This document shows positions 31,401 through 42,730 of a DNA stretch of 64,000 nt, piece by piece. The stretch's first letter is position 1; every line of letters starts with the position of its first letter. The notes under the pieces are model-generated. The model saw only the letters and a program-made list of their open reading frames with translations, ran no database searches and was not told the DNA's origin. Made by a program: the position numbers and the translations under genes. This DNA comes from Pipra filicauda (lineage: Eukaryota; Chordata; Aves; Passeriformes; Pipridae). Where the stretch lies: NCBI RefSeq assembly GCF_003945595.2, contig NW_024104293.1:1-64000 (forward strand). Reading direction: 5' to 3'.

Positions 31401-32460
31401 GCTTAGTTCACGGCTTGTAGTTTTCTTACTGTTCCGTGGCAGGATTTATTTAAGTCTGTTGCAGCATATTGTTTTTTCCTAGATGCATGTGTGAAGGCCC
31501 TGAGGCCTTTCATTGGTTCAGTTTGCATCTGGTGTGGTTTGTAAAGGTAAACTGTTGATTTCTGCTACAATCTGTGCTTAAGGAGATGGATTAAAATATT
31601 ACCACTAAAACTTGCCAGGGCATCTTGAAATCCAGCGTCCTCAGCTGCTATCCTATCCAAATTGTCCTTTCAAAGCTGGAATGTTGGTAAAGGCAGGATT
31701 TCTTCCGTCCAGTTCCTCAGTCATGCTCTGCCCTAAATGACAAGCTTACAAACTCAATAGCAACTTACACAGATTTAGGTGGTGAGGTATGACAGAAAAA
31801 GCTCTTTTAGAACCAACAGCGGGCTTCTCTCAATTTGATCCCACCGAAACAAAGCTGCAATGCTTCATACCTGCTGGAAACAAAAACTAGGCAGATTTGC
31901 CTGTCAGCATCTCTCCTGTTTTGTTTGTTTTTCATTACCTTGGTATAATTTTCTAACATCTGGTTTGCCTCTGCAGTTAGCAATTCGTCAGACTTTAAGT
32001 TGGAGTTCTCCCCTAGCAACACAAAGAGAGGGGAACTGGTAGCCCTCTGAGGTTCCTGCAACTTGTGTAAATACAAATGTTTTTTACCTCGAGCTGTGTC
32101 ACCTGTGTAGAGCCTTTTTGCTGTGTTGTCTTGTCCATGGCAAGTCCAGAGTTGTGGTTGTTGGATTTTTCCTGAAACAACTTGAAGATCTGCACCTTGG
32201 GCAGTTTTGGTTAAAACAGCAGAAACAATTAGCAGTTCATTTCTTGTGGTCTTGGTTATTAATGTGTCCTCTGCATAATGGTGTATTATGGCTGTTTGAT
32301 ACTTTATCGAGGTATTTTGCATCCCTTGAGGAAATGCAGCCCAGCAGTGAGTTTGGATAGTCTGTGCACTGCTTAAAACCATGATGGAAAAGAGGGGTTT
32401 TTGGGCATCCTCAGGGTGACGGAGAATGGTAAAGGAATGGTTTTTTGAATCAGTTACCAC
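31401..32460 (-). pseudogene. pol: ERV-B RT/RNase H remnant with altered catalytic residues
   Basis: The 218-codon frame 32,460-31,807 includes FPQGM and HHYAEDTLI, aligned with LPQGM and YHYTDDILIA of ERV-A; the YxDD motif reads YAED, so the first catalytic aspartate is lost. Downstream, at about 31,460-31,500, the RNase H FTDASG motif is degraded to an FTHAS-like reading, also losing its aspartate. Frames are interrupted between these parts. It cannot supply polymerase function. Confidence 0.75.
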
Positions 32461-33185
32461 TCGTGACCAAATTTGCTAGAAACCTTTATAGGTAGAGGCA
32501 GTCCGATCTGCAAGGTTTCTGCATGTTTTTTGACTGCGTGTTCTGCTGTCAACATCTGTAATGTTTTCCACCTGTCACCTTTCTTTGGGGTACAGGGTAC
32601 ATGGTTATTTTGGGGGCTGGTTATTGGTATATTGTGGCTTGCCTTAAGTAGTTTTCTCTTTTGCACATGAAAAGTGGTGCTAAAAAAGAGTACAGCTAGC
32701 AATGCTATTACAAGCAATACAATGCTTGCAGCATATCTTTTGTTTTGTGTATGACACCCTTGGTACAACTGAGTCATTTCTCTGCTGTTAGGGTGTTTGT
32801 GGAATGTTGCAATTAGGGGTTTCCATGGGCAATCTTCCTGAGAGTGATTCAATTCTCCACAACTAAAACAACTAGCTGTGTGTCTGACTTCCCTGTGTAT
32901 TCTTATTTGGGCATCTAAAGCTGCAGCTAGAGAGGCAGGTAGCTGTTTCTCAGAGCTAGCCTTTTGGTAGGGTTGCACCAGCTCAGTAAAGTCACAGTTC
33001 TCCTTTGCAGGAGGGCTCTGCAAAGCTTTTGCATTTTCTCTTTCAAAAGCCAAATGCTTGTACAGCATCTCTCTGGCTTCATTGTATTCAATTTGCTTGT
33101 TTAAAGTCGACTGCAGCTGGTCCAAACATCTCAAATTTAACTCAGTATAAACCTTGTAACTCTTCACTGTTGGACAGATAGTCAA
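32454..33185 (-). pseudogene. gag: ERV-B gag 3' part: capsid C-terminus, zinc knuckle, hydrophobic segment
   Basis: A 243-codon frame. Residues 14-52 (LNLRCLDQLQSTL, EAREMLYKHLAFEREN) resemble the end of a class II capsid. One CCHC zinc knuckle lies at C106, C109, H114, C119 (nucleocapsid, RNA packaging). Unusually, a hydrophobic run of about 22 residues (151-172, core SIVLLVIALLAVLFF) follows, where protease would be expected. It overlaps the upstream gag frame by 44 bp in a different phase, so gag is split by a frameshift unless ribosomal slippage is used. Confidence 0.72.
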
Positions 33186-34089
33186 TTGGATCAGCAGTGA
33201 AAATGTTTTCCATAGCTTTTAGGACTTGCCTGGCTATCTCTTTATGGTATTTTGATTGTGAATCTAAATTATAACTTGCTTTCCCGCTTGACTGATGTGC
33301 CGTGGTGTCTGCCTGTAGGTATTTAATATGAACAGAGCAATTTTTCTGGAATTCAGCTAACCAGACTGTATATTGGGTGTCACTGAGAACTAGTTTTATC
33401 CGTTCTTTCCAGTCATATGTAGTGAGTGGGTAGATGTAACTCAATGCCTCCAAATATTTAAAAATATTGGTTAAGGACAGACCAGAACCTCTTATCAAAT
33501 GCCTCAGGTCCTCTGTGGCCTCATACAAGGCCTGACTCTGAGGGGGCTGGCTTTGGTTCATATCGTCTGGGCATGCCTTATTAATATTCAGGTTTCCCCT
33601 TCGAATTACCTTGTCCAGACATTGTTCCCACCTGTTAGCTGACTTCTCCCCCTGTGCCCTATTGATCTCTCCCGTTGGAACCATGTTTGGCTCTTTCTCC
33701 CCCTCCTTCTCCCCCTCCCCCCATTCCTCCCATTCTTCCCATCCCTCCCCCCTTGTGGTCTCGGCAAAACCGGTTCCCTGTGGGGGGATGGTGGGCGGTG
33801 CAGGGGGCGAGTGGGGGGCGGGGCTGGCTCCTCGGCTGGAAAAGAAAGTTTGGAGTTCAGTCTGTGTGGGGGGGGAAAATGGCTGCGGCCATGGCTGTCC
33901 ACGTGGTCGCTGTTCATTTGCAGCGAAAGGGGATGAATACACTAAATTATTCTCCCCATCACTGTAACAGGACTGCCTTGTGTGGACCCGGGGGTCAGAA
34001 GTTTGCATGGCAATGTCTGTCCCTTCCCAGCGACTCGTTTTACGTGGCTCTCGTGTCTCCCGGTATGATCCCTGAGTTTGTATTACCAT
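33142..34089 (-). pseudogene. gag: ERV-B gag 5' part: Pro-rich and acidic region, capsid N-terminus
   Basis: A 315-codon frame. The first half is Pro-rich, then acidic (EEWEEWGEGEKEGEKEP). Residues about 205-260 (LTTYDWKERIKLVLS, QYTVWLAEFQKNC) match the N-terminal capsid domain of class II retroviruses. No myristoylated matrix start is seen, so the first gag exon part may be lost or decayed in the leader. It ends 44 bp inside the next gag frame. Confidence 0.7.
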
Positions 34090-35579
34090 GTTGTGCTGTG
34101 TTTGCTAACAGCAGTGCGTGCGGGGGGTTGGTGTGGTGTGGGCTGTTTTGTTCTTCCTTGTGTGGTAGGGAAGGTTTGTGTGCCTCGTGCAGGCAGAGTT
34201 TATCAGAGTAAACTGCTTTATGTTGCAAGGTTTAGCAAAACGCTACAGTCTGAGTTTTGCTTCAATGTATCATGAAGGTTTCTATGGAAACAGGGTGTCT
34301 TATGTTACCTTATCTCGAGCGGTTGGGAGCACACGTTTTGAGTCCTTTTGTAGCAGTTTTGGGCTAACTTGCAGTCTTTTTTCTGCGGCTTTGGGAGGTC
34401 CGGGCTGTGTCGGCTGCAGCGCGGGGGGTGCACTGCGCTGTGCTGCTCCGGCTGCGGCGCGGCGCGTGGCTGGGGCAGCTGTGGCGTGGGGCAGCTCCCG
34501 GCGTAGGGGCAGGCTCAGCAGATGCTGGTTCGGCGATGGCAGGCCGTGGGGTTCCGGCGCTGGTGGCTGGTGTCCCGGTGCAGGCTGCAAGCTGCGGGCT
34601 CGGGACAGCGGCGGCGGCAGGGCGGGGCAGGACCCGCGCGGGTGGCTCCGGCAGCGTGCTCGGTTCGGACACGGGGCTGTCTCCGGCGAGCGCGGCGGGC
34701 GCCGCGTGGCGCGGGGCCGGCGGGCGGTCCTAGCGCCGGGCTGGCGGCAAAAAGCGGCGAAAAGTTCTTTTGGGGTTTCCGCGGTTTCTGAAAGGTTTTT
34801 CCTCAGCTTGGAGGGTCTACACTGTCGTCACAGACAGGCAGGGGTCGGCAGGAGGTGGCCAGTCTCCTCCGGTGCGCAAGACGGGGCAGGGGGCGGCCAG
34901 CACACATGCTTGGCTCGGCCGTTTCCCCGGTACTTTCAAACTACGGTTTTAGTAGTTGCTAGGCAACAGGCACTAGGTACCGGGCCGGCGGTGCAGCGGG
35001 CACGGAGCTCTGCGCTTTCCGCTAGGCAGAAAGGCGATGCGGGGGTCGTGCGGTGGGGCTGGGATGGTACGGGCGGCAGCGAAACCGCTTCTCGCACGTG
35101 GTCCTGAGTAGTCGGCAGCGGGATGCCGCTTTTACCAGACGACCGACATTGGGGGACCAACAGGCTTTTCCCTGACGATCTTAAGGTGCTCCGCGGCTCG
35201 GGTCTCCGAGCTGCAGGCACGACTCGCCCAGGGAACAGTCTTAGGCGTGCGGAATGCTTTTTAGCTACACTCACCGCTTTTGATGTTGCATTGGACCCTC
35301 TCTGCTCTCTCCGGTTGCCTGCTCTGACCTCTCGGCTTCTTCCTTAACTCTTCTCTTCTTCCGTGCACTTTCCTAATATTTTTCGAGCTCGCTAAACTAA
35401 CTGTCCGTCTCTTAGATGCCACTAAGACCACGGGGTTTACTGACGTCAAAGTTTTTTGTGGTCAAAGATTCCCAAGTCAAACTAATAGACCTGATAACCG
35501 GAAACTACCACTTATATACCTGATTCAGGGTAGATCTCTCGCTTAATATAAGCTAAATATGTCTCGTTCGAGCGCCATA
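34090..35579 (-). other. ERV-B long GC-rich leader
   Basis: About 1.5 kb between the primer-binding site and the first open gag frame. The part at about 34,380-35,110 is very GC- and CpG-rich, unlike the rest of the element. It may hold decayed matrix sequence, or captured host DNA. Frames of up to about 309 codons on the plus strand here are GC-rich chance frames. Confidence 0.5.
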
Positions 35580-35784
35580 TGTAGCGGCGACCCTTGTATA
35601 ACAAGGAATGAATGATGCTCCTCGTGCGGTGTTGTGGACAAAGAGGTTTAATTCAAACTCGCGCGCCCTTTTATCCTTACAGATCATGTGACTTTCTTAA
35701 CCAACCAGTTTACTAACTCTGGGGCATGCTCCTTGGGCTCTGTACCTGGGCACATCCTCTGTGCCTCTCAGACACGCCCCTACA
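35580..35784 (-). repeat. ERV-B 5' LTR
   Basis: A 205-bp LTR, identical by eye to the left copy and followed by the second GGAAAC. On the minus strand its 3' end CTACA borders TA and the primer-binding site TGGCGCTCGAAC. Confidence 0.95.
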
Positions 35785-36061
35785 GGAAACCCCATATATT
35801 ATGCCTGATGCTGTTTATCCTCTGTTTTGAGAAGTAGAATTGCTGTGTAGAGATAACATAGATGTTTGGAGAGACCTGGAAGCCCTTTCACAGATATGCT
35901 TGAGCTCCCTGTTTTGGGAGAGAGAAGATCAAAGCTCAGAGGTCATGAAAAAGCAGAGAGGAGATCATAGTGTGGTGGTGAACTACACTGTCCAGGATGG
36001 ACTAAGCCTAACGGTGCCTGATCTCTGAGCTTACACTCAACAAAACCTACTGTCCACTTAC

Positions 36062-36329
36062 CTGTCACAGCCTCAGTGCTGACCCTCTTGCTCTGCTGTT
36101 CTCCCTTCTCTGCCCAGATGTAAATGATGTACTCCGTGCCTGGCTCCAGTCCTGCCAAGGGAGTGACGTTCTTGTCTTTCTCCACCTCTGTCTCCTCTGT
36201 GTCCCCATTAGCCGAGGTGTAGCTCAGTCTGTATCTGTCTATTGACAGGAAACAGTAATTGTGTCCAGGAAACAGTAATTGTGTCCTCTGTCACTTGGTC
36301 AGACAACAGTTCAGTTGGGTTGTCGATTT
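36062..36329 (-). pseudogene. TNN: TNN FNIII exon with 4-bp excess (frameshift)
   Basis: Acceptor TTGCAG and donor GTAAGT are intact. The exon encodes DQVTEDTITVSW, then in a different frame IDRYRLSYTSANGD and EYIIYIWAEKG. It is 268 bp against 264 bp for its sister exon. A 20-bp direct repeat (AGGAAACAGTAATTGTGTCC, plus strand, about 36,247-36,286) lies exactly where the frame changes, between the conserved Trp and IDRY. Confidence 0.82.
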
Positions 36330-38792
36330 CTGCAAGCAAAAGTCACAATTATTAGAAGTTTTAGTATAGTGCTGTGGTAATCACAGTGGCCCAAAGACAC
36401 AGAAAACACAGGTTTTATAGACAGAGGTAGTGTGTTTTATTAGACTATCAAATACATTTGGGAAAACAAATGAGCTTTGAGAAGTGATTCTATGTCTAAA
36501 GACCTAAAAAGGGCCTGTGTATCCAAAAGCTTGCTCATTTTTTTTCTCCAGCCCAAACTGGTAAATCTTAAAGTTTTATCTTTAGCTATAAACTGTGTTT
36601 TGATCATGCACTGTAAATAACCAGTACTTAAGCAAGTCACCATTGGATATCACCATTCATGGAGCCAAATCATTTTGTTCTGCTGGATACAGTGCAAGGA
36701 AGATAAAACAAGCTAACTGCTTCCATGTCCTGCCATTCCTGGCACACTGGTAACCACATCTGCATGTCAGTGCATTGGCACGGTCAGTCATCCCTTTGCC
36801 CTGCACTGGGTGAGCTGGGCTGCTGGTTTCTGTTGGGAGTGAAGAACACGAGTGTCCCAGTGAGGCTACTCTTACTCTTTCCTCTCAAGGGGCCTGCTGA
36901 CTTCTTCCACCTCTCACCCTTTTTTTCTTACCAAGCTGGGAGGTGCCCAATTCTGAAGCATTTCAGCTGGGGTCTAGGTCTCCTTCTCCCAGCTAGAAGA
37001 GCAGAGCTCTTTGCTGGGGATCAACAAAAGCACAGCCAACCTTGCCTGGGCAGAGAGAGAGCCCAGGCAGAATATGTTGTTACTGTCTTTTGCTTCCTGA
37101 AGATCACCACCTCTTGCCTGTGTTGTTCTGGAAATTAACCCAAAAAATAACAAATCACCTGCTCACAATCTGTGAAATGCAGCTCTCCTGAAACAAGATC
37201 ATTTCACTTTCAGTCTCCTCCCACTATTACAATCATTCCCTTGCCCTGTTCACAGATGGAAACACATTACTAGATTGCAAGAGCATCAAGTTCTTATCCC
37301 AACACAGCCTGCAGGAATGTGGCCCTTTGAGGGCAGCCCTACAGCCCCACAACCTTACACAGAATATTGTTTCTCTTTGGCTTTTTTTTCCTTTGCTGAA
37401 CTGCTAAATATATCTTGGCAGCCTGACCAATAAAGGACTTGCAGATGCCTCTCAAATTATTGGAGCAGCATTTCTTATTCTGCTGGAGGCTTTAAGCTCC
37501 AGGGCACAAATGCACAACCATCTGACAGCCACATGGTAATTTACCACACACCAGCTTAGCTGCACAGTGATTTAGTACACGTTAGCTATGGTAAAAGTTG
37601 TGATTTTCCACCTGTGTGTACTAATCTCACCTCTTTTGTGAGACAAAAACACATTACTTTTCATTTTCATGAAAGATACTGAGGCTTGTTTGTGCCACCC
37701 CAGAGTAGCACAAGGTGGGAGCTGGGAATTTGAATAATCACAGCTCAACTCCTTAGCAGTATGAGATGCTCACCTGTGGCCAGAAAAAATTAAGCGAATG
37801 ATTTTCTTGTGTGATATGAAAATCAAGTTTGTTCTTTAGTTCTAATTGCACTGCAGCTGGGTATGGGCTGTGCTACTCCTCGTGTGCAGTGCTTTTAACT
37901 CCTTAACTCCCTGGTGGTCCAGGAGCTTCCCAGCCAGTCACCTGTACCAGTGAGAACATGGACTGGCTGAAGTAAGGGATTGACTGATCCCCTCATATTG
38001 GACTTCAAACAGTCCTACAAATTCCCTGAGGCAGCTCCTGTTGTGTCTAGTCCAATCTATATGTTTAAATGTGTTAGTTAACATCCTGAGTGGAGCATCC
38101 CAAGCACTTCCCTAGGTAATTTGGTGTAGAAGTACAGATTGTACATAGAGAAGACGTTGGTAAACAGCCAGTGGAACCTGCTCCTGTACACACAGCCACA
38201 CACAGCTGGCTGGATTGGACAAACTGATCAAGACAGCGGTTCAGGGAGTTTCCCAACCCAGCTGCAGATGCTGCTGCAAGCACCCTTCCAATGGAGACTA
38301 GGACAGCGACCAAATCCACTCTTTGTGAGATTTGATACCCTCCATAATTCTTAACTTATGCCATGATCCAAATAAATCTGGTTTTCCATTTTAACAAACG
38401 CTCTGATTATATGTGCAAAATGTGTGAGCCCCCTGTTCTGTTGGGAAAGGCCACAACAGTCACCCAAAGAAAAGCTTGGAAATGATTTATGGCATTTTAA
38501 AGGCAAGGCATGAACTACACATTCCAATTGGTTATGAGGTTTTAGTTTTGGCTGGATTTCACTGTTCTCTGTACTGATAGTAACCGATCCCTTGCCATAA
38601 CGTCTGTCCACAACAGGACTCAGAGTCTTAATCTGAGCTGGAGACCTGTTCAGCCTCACTAGTAAGAATTACATGAATTTTTTGCCTCACTGAAAACATG
38701 TCCAGAGCAGGAGAAGCTTTCCTAAAACAAGTAAAAATTATGAAGGAGTTTGAATTTCAAACTCAGCTCCCTCTGGTGCTTCTACAGCTCAC
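36330..38792. other. TNN intron-like sequence, no exon recognised
   Basis: AT-rich sequence without a further FNIII or fibrinogen-like exon. Plus-strand frames such as 36,725-37,138 lack support. Confidence 0.5.
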
Positions 38793-39056
38793 CTATCACA
38801 GTCCTGGTGCTTGCCTTCTTGCTCCTCTGGGGCCCCTTCTCTGCCCAGATGTGGATGACATATTCCATGCCTGGCTTCAGATCCAGTAAGGTGATCATGT
38901 TGTTGTCACTCCTCACCTCTATGTCCTTGGTGTCCCCATCAGCTGAGGTGTATCTCACCATGTACCTGTCTATAGGAGTCTCCACTTTATTCCAAGAGAC
39001 AGTGGCTGTATGCTCTGTCACTTGGTTGGTTGTCACATTGGTTGGGCTATCAACTC
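38793..39056 (-). CDS. TNN: TNN FNIII exon, open
   Basis: An exact 264-bp (88-codon) exon with acceptor TCTCAG and donor GTGAGC, encoding one fibronectin type III domain: SPTNVTTNQVTEHTATVSW, IDRYMVRYTSADGDT, and MEYVIHIWAEKG near the end. It matches the third FNIII domain of TNN. The reading frame is open throughout. Whether it is still part of a translated mRNA is doubtful given damage in flanking exons. Confidence 0.82.
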
Positions 39057-39126
39057 CTGAGAAAGCATTTCAAAGTGCAGGATTAGGAATCTCCAGATTA
39101 ATTAAACCACTACAATACCTGTCATG

Positions 39127-39340
39127 GCATGTTATGGAAGAAATTCTTTACCCAGAGGGTGGTGAGGTCCTGGCACAGGTTGCCCAGAGAAGCTGTGGCT
39201 GCCCCATCCCTGGAAGAGTCCAAGGCCAGGCTGGACGGGGCTTGGAGCAACCTGGGCTAGTGGAAGGTGTCCCTGCCCGCAGCAGGGGGTGAGATGAGCT
39301 TTAAGGTGCCTTCCAACTCAAACCATTCCATGTACACATT
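39127..39340 (+). mobile_element. CR1 3' fragment
   Basis: Carries the CR1 words CTTTACCCAGAGGGTGGTG, CACAGGTTGCCCAGAGAAGC and GGCTGGACGGGGCTTGGAGC on the plus strand, antisense to TNN and just upstream of its FNIII exon. Confidence 0.9.
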
Positions 39341-40610
39341 TCCTTCATTTTTGCCTTGCTGCTGTGGCCACCTAAAACAGAGTCACCTGGGTTTCCCCAC
39401 TACATCCCCTCAAGAAAGGCATCCATGAGAAACCAGGGTGGGGAGAAAGCAGGTCTGTTCTACCATTTAGATGAAACTTTCCATTTTTACTGCAAGACGA
39501 GCTCGCAGGCTACTTGTCTCACCTTCCATAGGAACCAACTCGAGGATGTCCTTCCAGCTTGCCCTCTCCCAGCTCCAAGAACAGGGCTCACCCTTCCCCT
39601 GCTCCACTGTCAGCCATCTGCTGCTCCTCCCTTTCTGCCCACCCTGCAGACCTATCTGACTCCCTCAAGGCTTTGCTATTTTAGGTGGTGAATCAGAGTT
39701 CAGTGTAGCTCTTGAAGCAGCTGGTATTTGTCTTAGTTGCAGTTCTTAGACTCCAGGGGTTACATAAGAACATGAGCAGCATTACTCATTGTGGATTTTT
39801 TTTTTCCTTTTTAAAGAAGTTTTGCAGCCCCTGTGTCTGTCAAGAACAGCTTGAAAACACAAGTCAAGGGTGTTCCAAATAATCAGAACCTACAAAGGGC
39901 AGAGGAGCAACCTCACAATGGCAGTGTGGAGGTTGTAGGTTCTGTTGTTTAAAATTAGTTTTCTTTTAATGGACTAATCTACAAAACAACCTCAGGAAAA
40001 TGTCAAGCCTGATAAGGGATTTTTCAGTCTTTGGAAGCAGCACGCCTACCCTTTTGTAAGAGCTGAATTTCAGAGATTCCAGAATCTTACAGGTAGAACA
40101 GGAGTTCAAAATTCTTCAATAATTTTGTGAGCGACTATTTACAACTTCTAAACTCACACTGACACAAGAAAAACTCTCTCATAAAGCTGTCCCTTCCAAT
40201 GTATCTAGGAAGAGAAAGACAAGCCAAAACCCTCTTTTCCTATCACTGTCAGCCATTTCAAAATGTCAGCCAGTCCCCAAAACTGGGGAACACAGCTTCT
40301 CCATGGCAGAGGCAGAAAACTGAACTTTTCTGACTGAATACTGATGGAAGCTAATACTTGGTGCCTGGAGGAGACCTGGGCAGACCTGCTGCCTACAATA
40401 TATTTCAGAACACCAACAGTGCCTTAACTGTTTTGCCACAAGACAGACAGCTCATCAGTGTCTTGAAGCAGCCCTTGAAAGCAGTCAACGTAGAGCATCT
40501 GTTTACCCTCAAGTTTACCTGATTTTAATTACAAGTGAGCACATCTAAGCTGATCAAACTATCTACAGCTGTATTTCATTAGCAAGGCACTAAGTGATAG
40601 TGAAAAATAG
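39341..40610. other. TNN intron-like sequence
   Basis: No exon or repeat recognised. The missing first and second FNIII exons would be expected between here and 42.7 kb. Confidence 0.45.
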
Positions 40611-40619
40611 ATAGTAATG

Positions 40620-40915
40620 GCCAGTCTTCGCGAGCGAAGATTTGGGAAAGGTCATTAACCCTTCCAGCCTGCGCAGTGGATTTTTAGGTGAGACACAGCG
40701 TGCGCTGAACTGAGCCCACCCTTTAGTCCTGAGGTTCATCTGCCGGGGCCGAGCAAAGCTTGGACAGTGGCAGTGAGGTCCCCAGGATGTAGGTTTGTTT
40801 AGAGTGACCTTCTCTTAGGTGGATTGCCTTCCACGGCTGACGAGCTCCACCTGCCCAGGGGGCCGGGAATCGAACCCGGGTCGCAGCGGTGAGAGTCAGA
40901 CACTAGTAAGCGCCT
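40620..40915 (-). mobile_element. Candidate tRNA-derived SINE (tRNA-Glu-like head)
   Basis: On the minus strand, GACCCGGGTTCGATTCCCGG forms a perfect tRNA T-arm (B box GGTTCGATTCC, plus positions 40,866-40,876), preceded by CTCTCACCGC, the anticodon-loop side of tRNA-Glu. The 5' half (A box, D arm) is degraded, so it is not a functional tRNA. About 240 bp of unrelated sequence follows, ending in an inverted-repeat word CTTCGCTCGCGAAG near 40,627. Head plus body has the layout of a tRNA SINE. A known family could not be named. Confidence 0.5.
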
Positions 40916-42730
40916 GTAAAAAGGCATGTGTCAGCAACACGAGGTCAGATAACATCAGGAGATTCTTCTCACTTGAAAGGCAGCATTCATTCTGACATGG
41001 CATTCACAGCTTTCACCAAACACTCCCTCACTTATGTGCATGCCATTGCTTTTATTGAAAAATTTGTACAAAACATGAGACTGTTCATCCTGTCTCTTCT
41101 TCTGATATAGAAGCTGGATTTGAATAATCCAGCTTTGCAGTAGAATAATAAAGAACCTAAATACACATGGTGTGGTTTATTCATTGTCTAAGCATAGTTG
41201 GGAAGAGGATTGTATCTTCCTCTCGGCTATTCAACACGTCCTTGTCCTCTATTTCTCCTTCAGAAGGAACTGCAAGGCATTAATTATACTGTTGCATGCT
41301 TGATAGCAACTTCTAAATGCTCAGACATTCCAGTTACCATGGTAATACATAACAAAAGATGTCATTTCATGATCTGAGACACACAAAAATAGGATACAAT
41401 AATAATGATGATATCTAAATAAAAACAGTGCTCAGTGTAAGTATCCCAGGATGCAGAAATCTAACCCAGACTAGAACAAGACAAGCAGTTTGACATCCCT
41501 GCAAGAGGAGCACTTGGATACAGCTGCTGAGGTGGGAACCATTTGCCTTTAGGACTTGGAGTTTTTAAGCAGGACTGGAGGTGTAGCGCTCAGAAACAGT
41601 AACAAAATGGGTTGTGCTATATGCATTAACTCCTTGCTCACTCAGAACAGAGAACACTATCTCAGCCTGTAAAACAGCTGCAGGTGTCCTGTGAGGAAGA
41701 GGGTGCAAGGCTGGACTCAGCCATCCCTTTGGGAGAGGCTGACTGGGTGACAGCTCTCTGGCAGAATTGTTTCTCCTCTGGGAGAAACTCTTCTGCTTGC
41801 CACCTCTTGCCAGTAAAGGTGCTGCTCCCTGAGTAGCAAATCTCAGTCTACTGACAGGGGAAAAGAGTGCTGGAGCCACAGGATAGTGTGGAAGGGGCAG
41901 GAGGAGCAAAGTTTTGATACAGAGCTCTGTTTTGAGTGAAGAATTTGAGCTAATAATCTTTTATTTAAAAGGTGAGTCTCTAAACAGATAGATCAAGGAT
42001 GATCCAGAGCAGAACAAACCTGCGAGTCAGGTCACTGCAAAGCCTTACTGAGCAACACCTGCTGCTCAGTGTGTGGCTGTTACCTACTTCTCCTTCATAA
42101 GGAGCTGAGAAAGATTAGAATCAAGCAGTGATGTGCTGAGGAAAGGCACTTCCAAGGTAACAGGCTGTGTGCTGAAGCCTGGAGTACCAATCTGTAGTTG
42201 TAGGGAGGCTGTAAGTTTTGCAGAATGAAGCAGAAACTGCTGGACACACCCCTCAAGGTCAGCTCAGTCAGGTCTTAGGCAAATCCTACCGCCTTGTAAC
42301 AAAGCAGGACGAGGGAGAATTTCCCAATGACCTCACTTCAAAGGATTTACGTGTCCTTTGTCTCACAGGTTTTATTAAATCAACTACCTCATCGGCAAGC
42401 ATGATTTTATACTGTCTCATTTGCATGTCAAGAAACAGACTGTCTCCCTCTTTAATTACAGGCTCCATGCCCATTTTGCTCTCTCCTTCAGCTGCTGCAC
42501 ACAGGCTGGTGCTAGTGCAACCTTTAGTTGCATTTCCATCTTTTCCCATTTCAGCAATGCTTTCGAGGCAATTTTTGAAGACAAGGGCCAGTCAGGCAGC
42601 AGAAACTCCAGGAACACAGTGACCCCAAGGGTTGGTTTACCTACAGGATGAACTAAAAGTGTATGGGAGCTGGAGAGGGAAACTCAAATTGCTAGAAAGA
42701 AGGGAGAAATAACTCACAGGCAGGTCTTAC
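40916..42730. other. TNN intron-like sequence, unassigned short frame
   Basis: A minus-strand frame of 87 codons (42,286-42,549) lies next to TATAAAA and AATAAAA words, suggesting an old LTR and not an exon. No FNIII signature is present. Confidence 0.4.

Larger units (their letters stand above)
29595..35784 (-). mobile_element. ERV-B: very recently inserted class II ERV with decayed interior
   Basis: A 6.19-kb provirus on the minus strand with identical LTRs, a perfect 6-bp target duplication, a polypurine tract, and a primer-binding site starting TGGCGCTCGAAC right inside the 5' LTR, resembling the tRNA-Lys type. Inside are a long GC-rich leader (34.1-35.6 kb), a gag split over two frames (34,089-32,454), an RT/RNase H remnant (32,460 to about 31,400) and unrecognised AT-rich sequence to 29,800. 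RT and RNase H remnants align in order with ERV-A, so the two belong to one lineage. It is non-autonomous: the polymerase active site is altered and no env or integrase frame is intact. Confidence 0.92.

Noticed and set aside
34178..35107. A 309-codon plus-strand frame in the ERV-B leader
   Set aside because: Antisense to the provirus, in a CpG-rich block with few stops, no domain.
26000..36061. TNN fibrinogen-like domain exons downstream of the FNIII exons
   Set aside because: Looked for on the minus strand; only GPN1-like exons and ERV-B sequence were found.
40860..40915. Functional tRNA gene
   Set aside because: Only the T-arm and anticodon 3' side are tRNA-like; D-arm, acceptor stem and A box do not fold.
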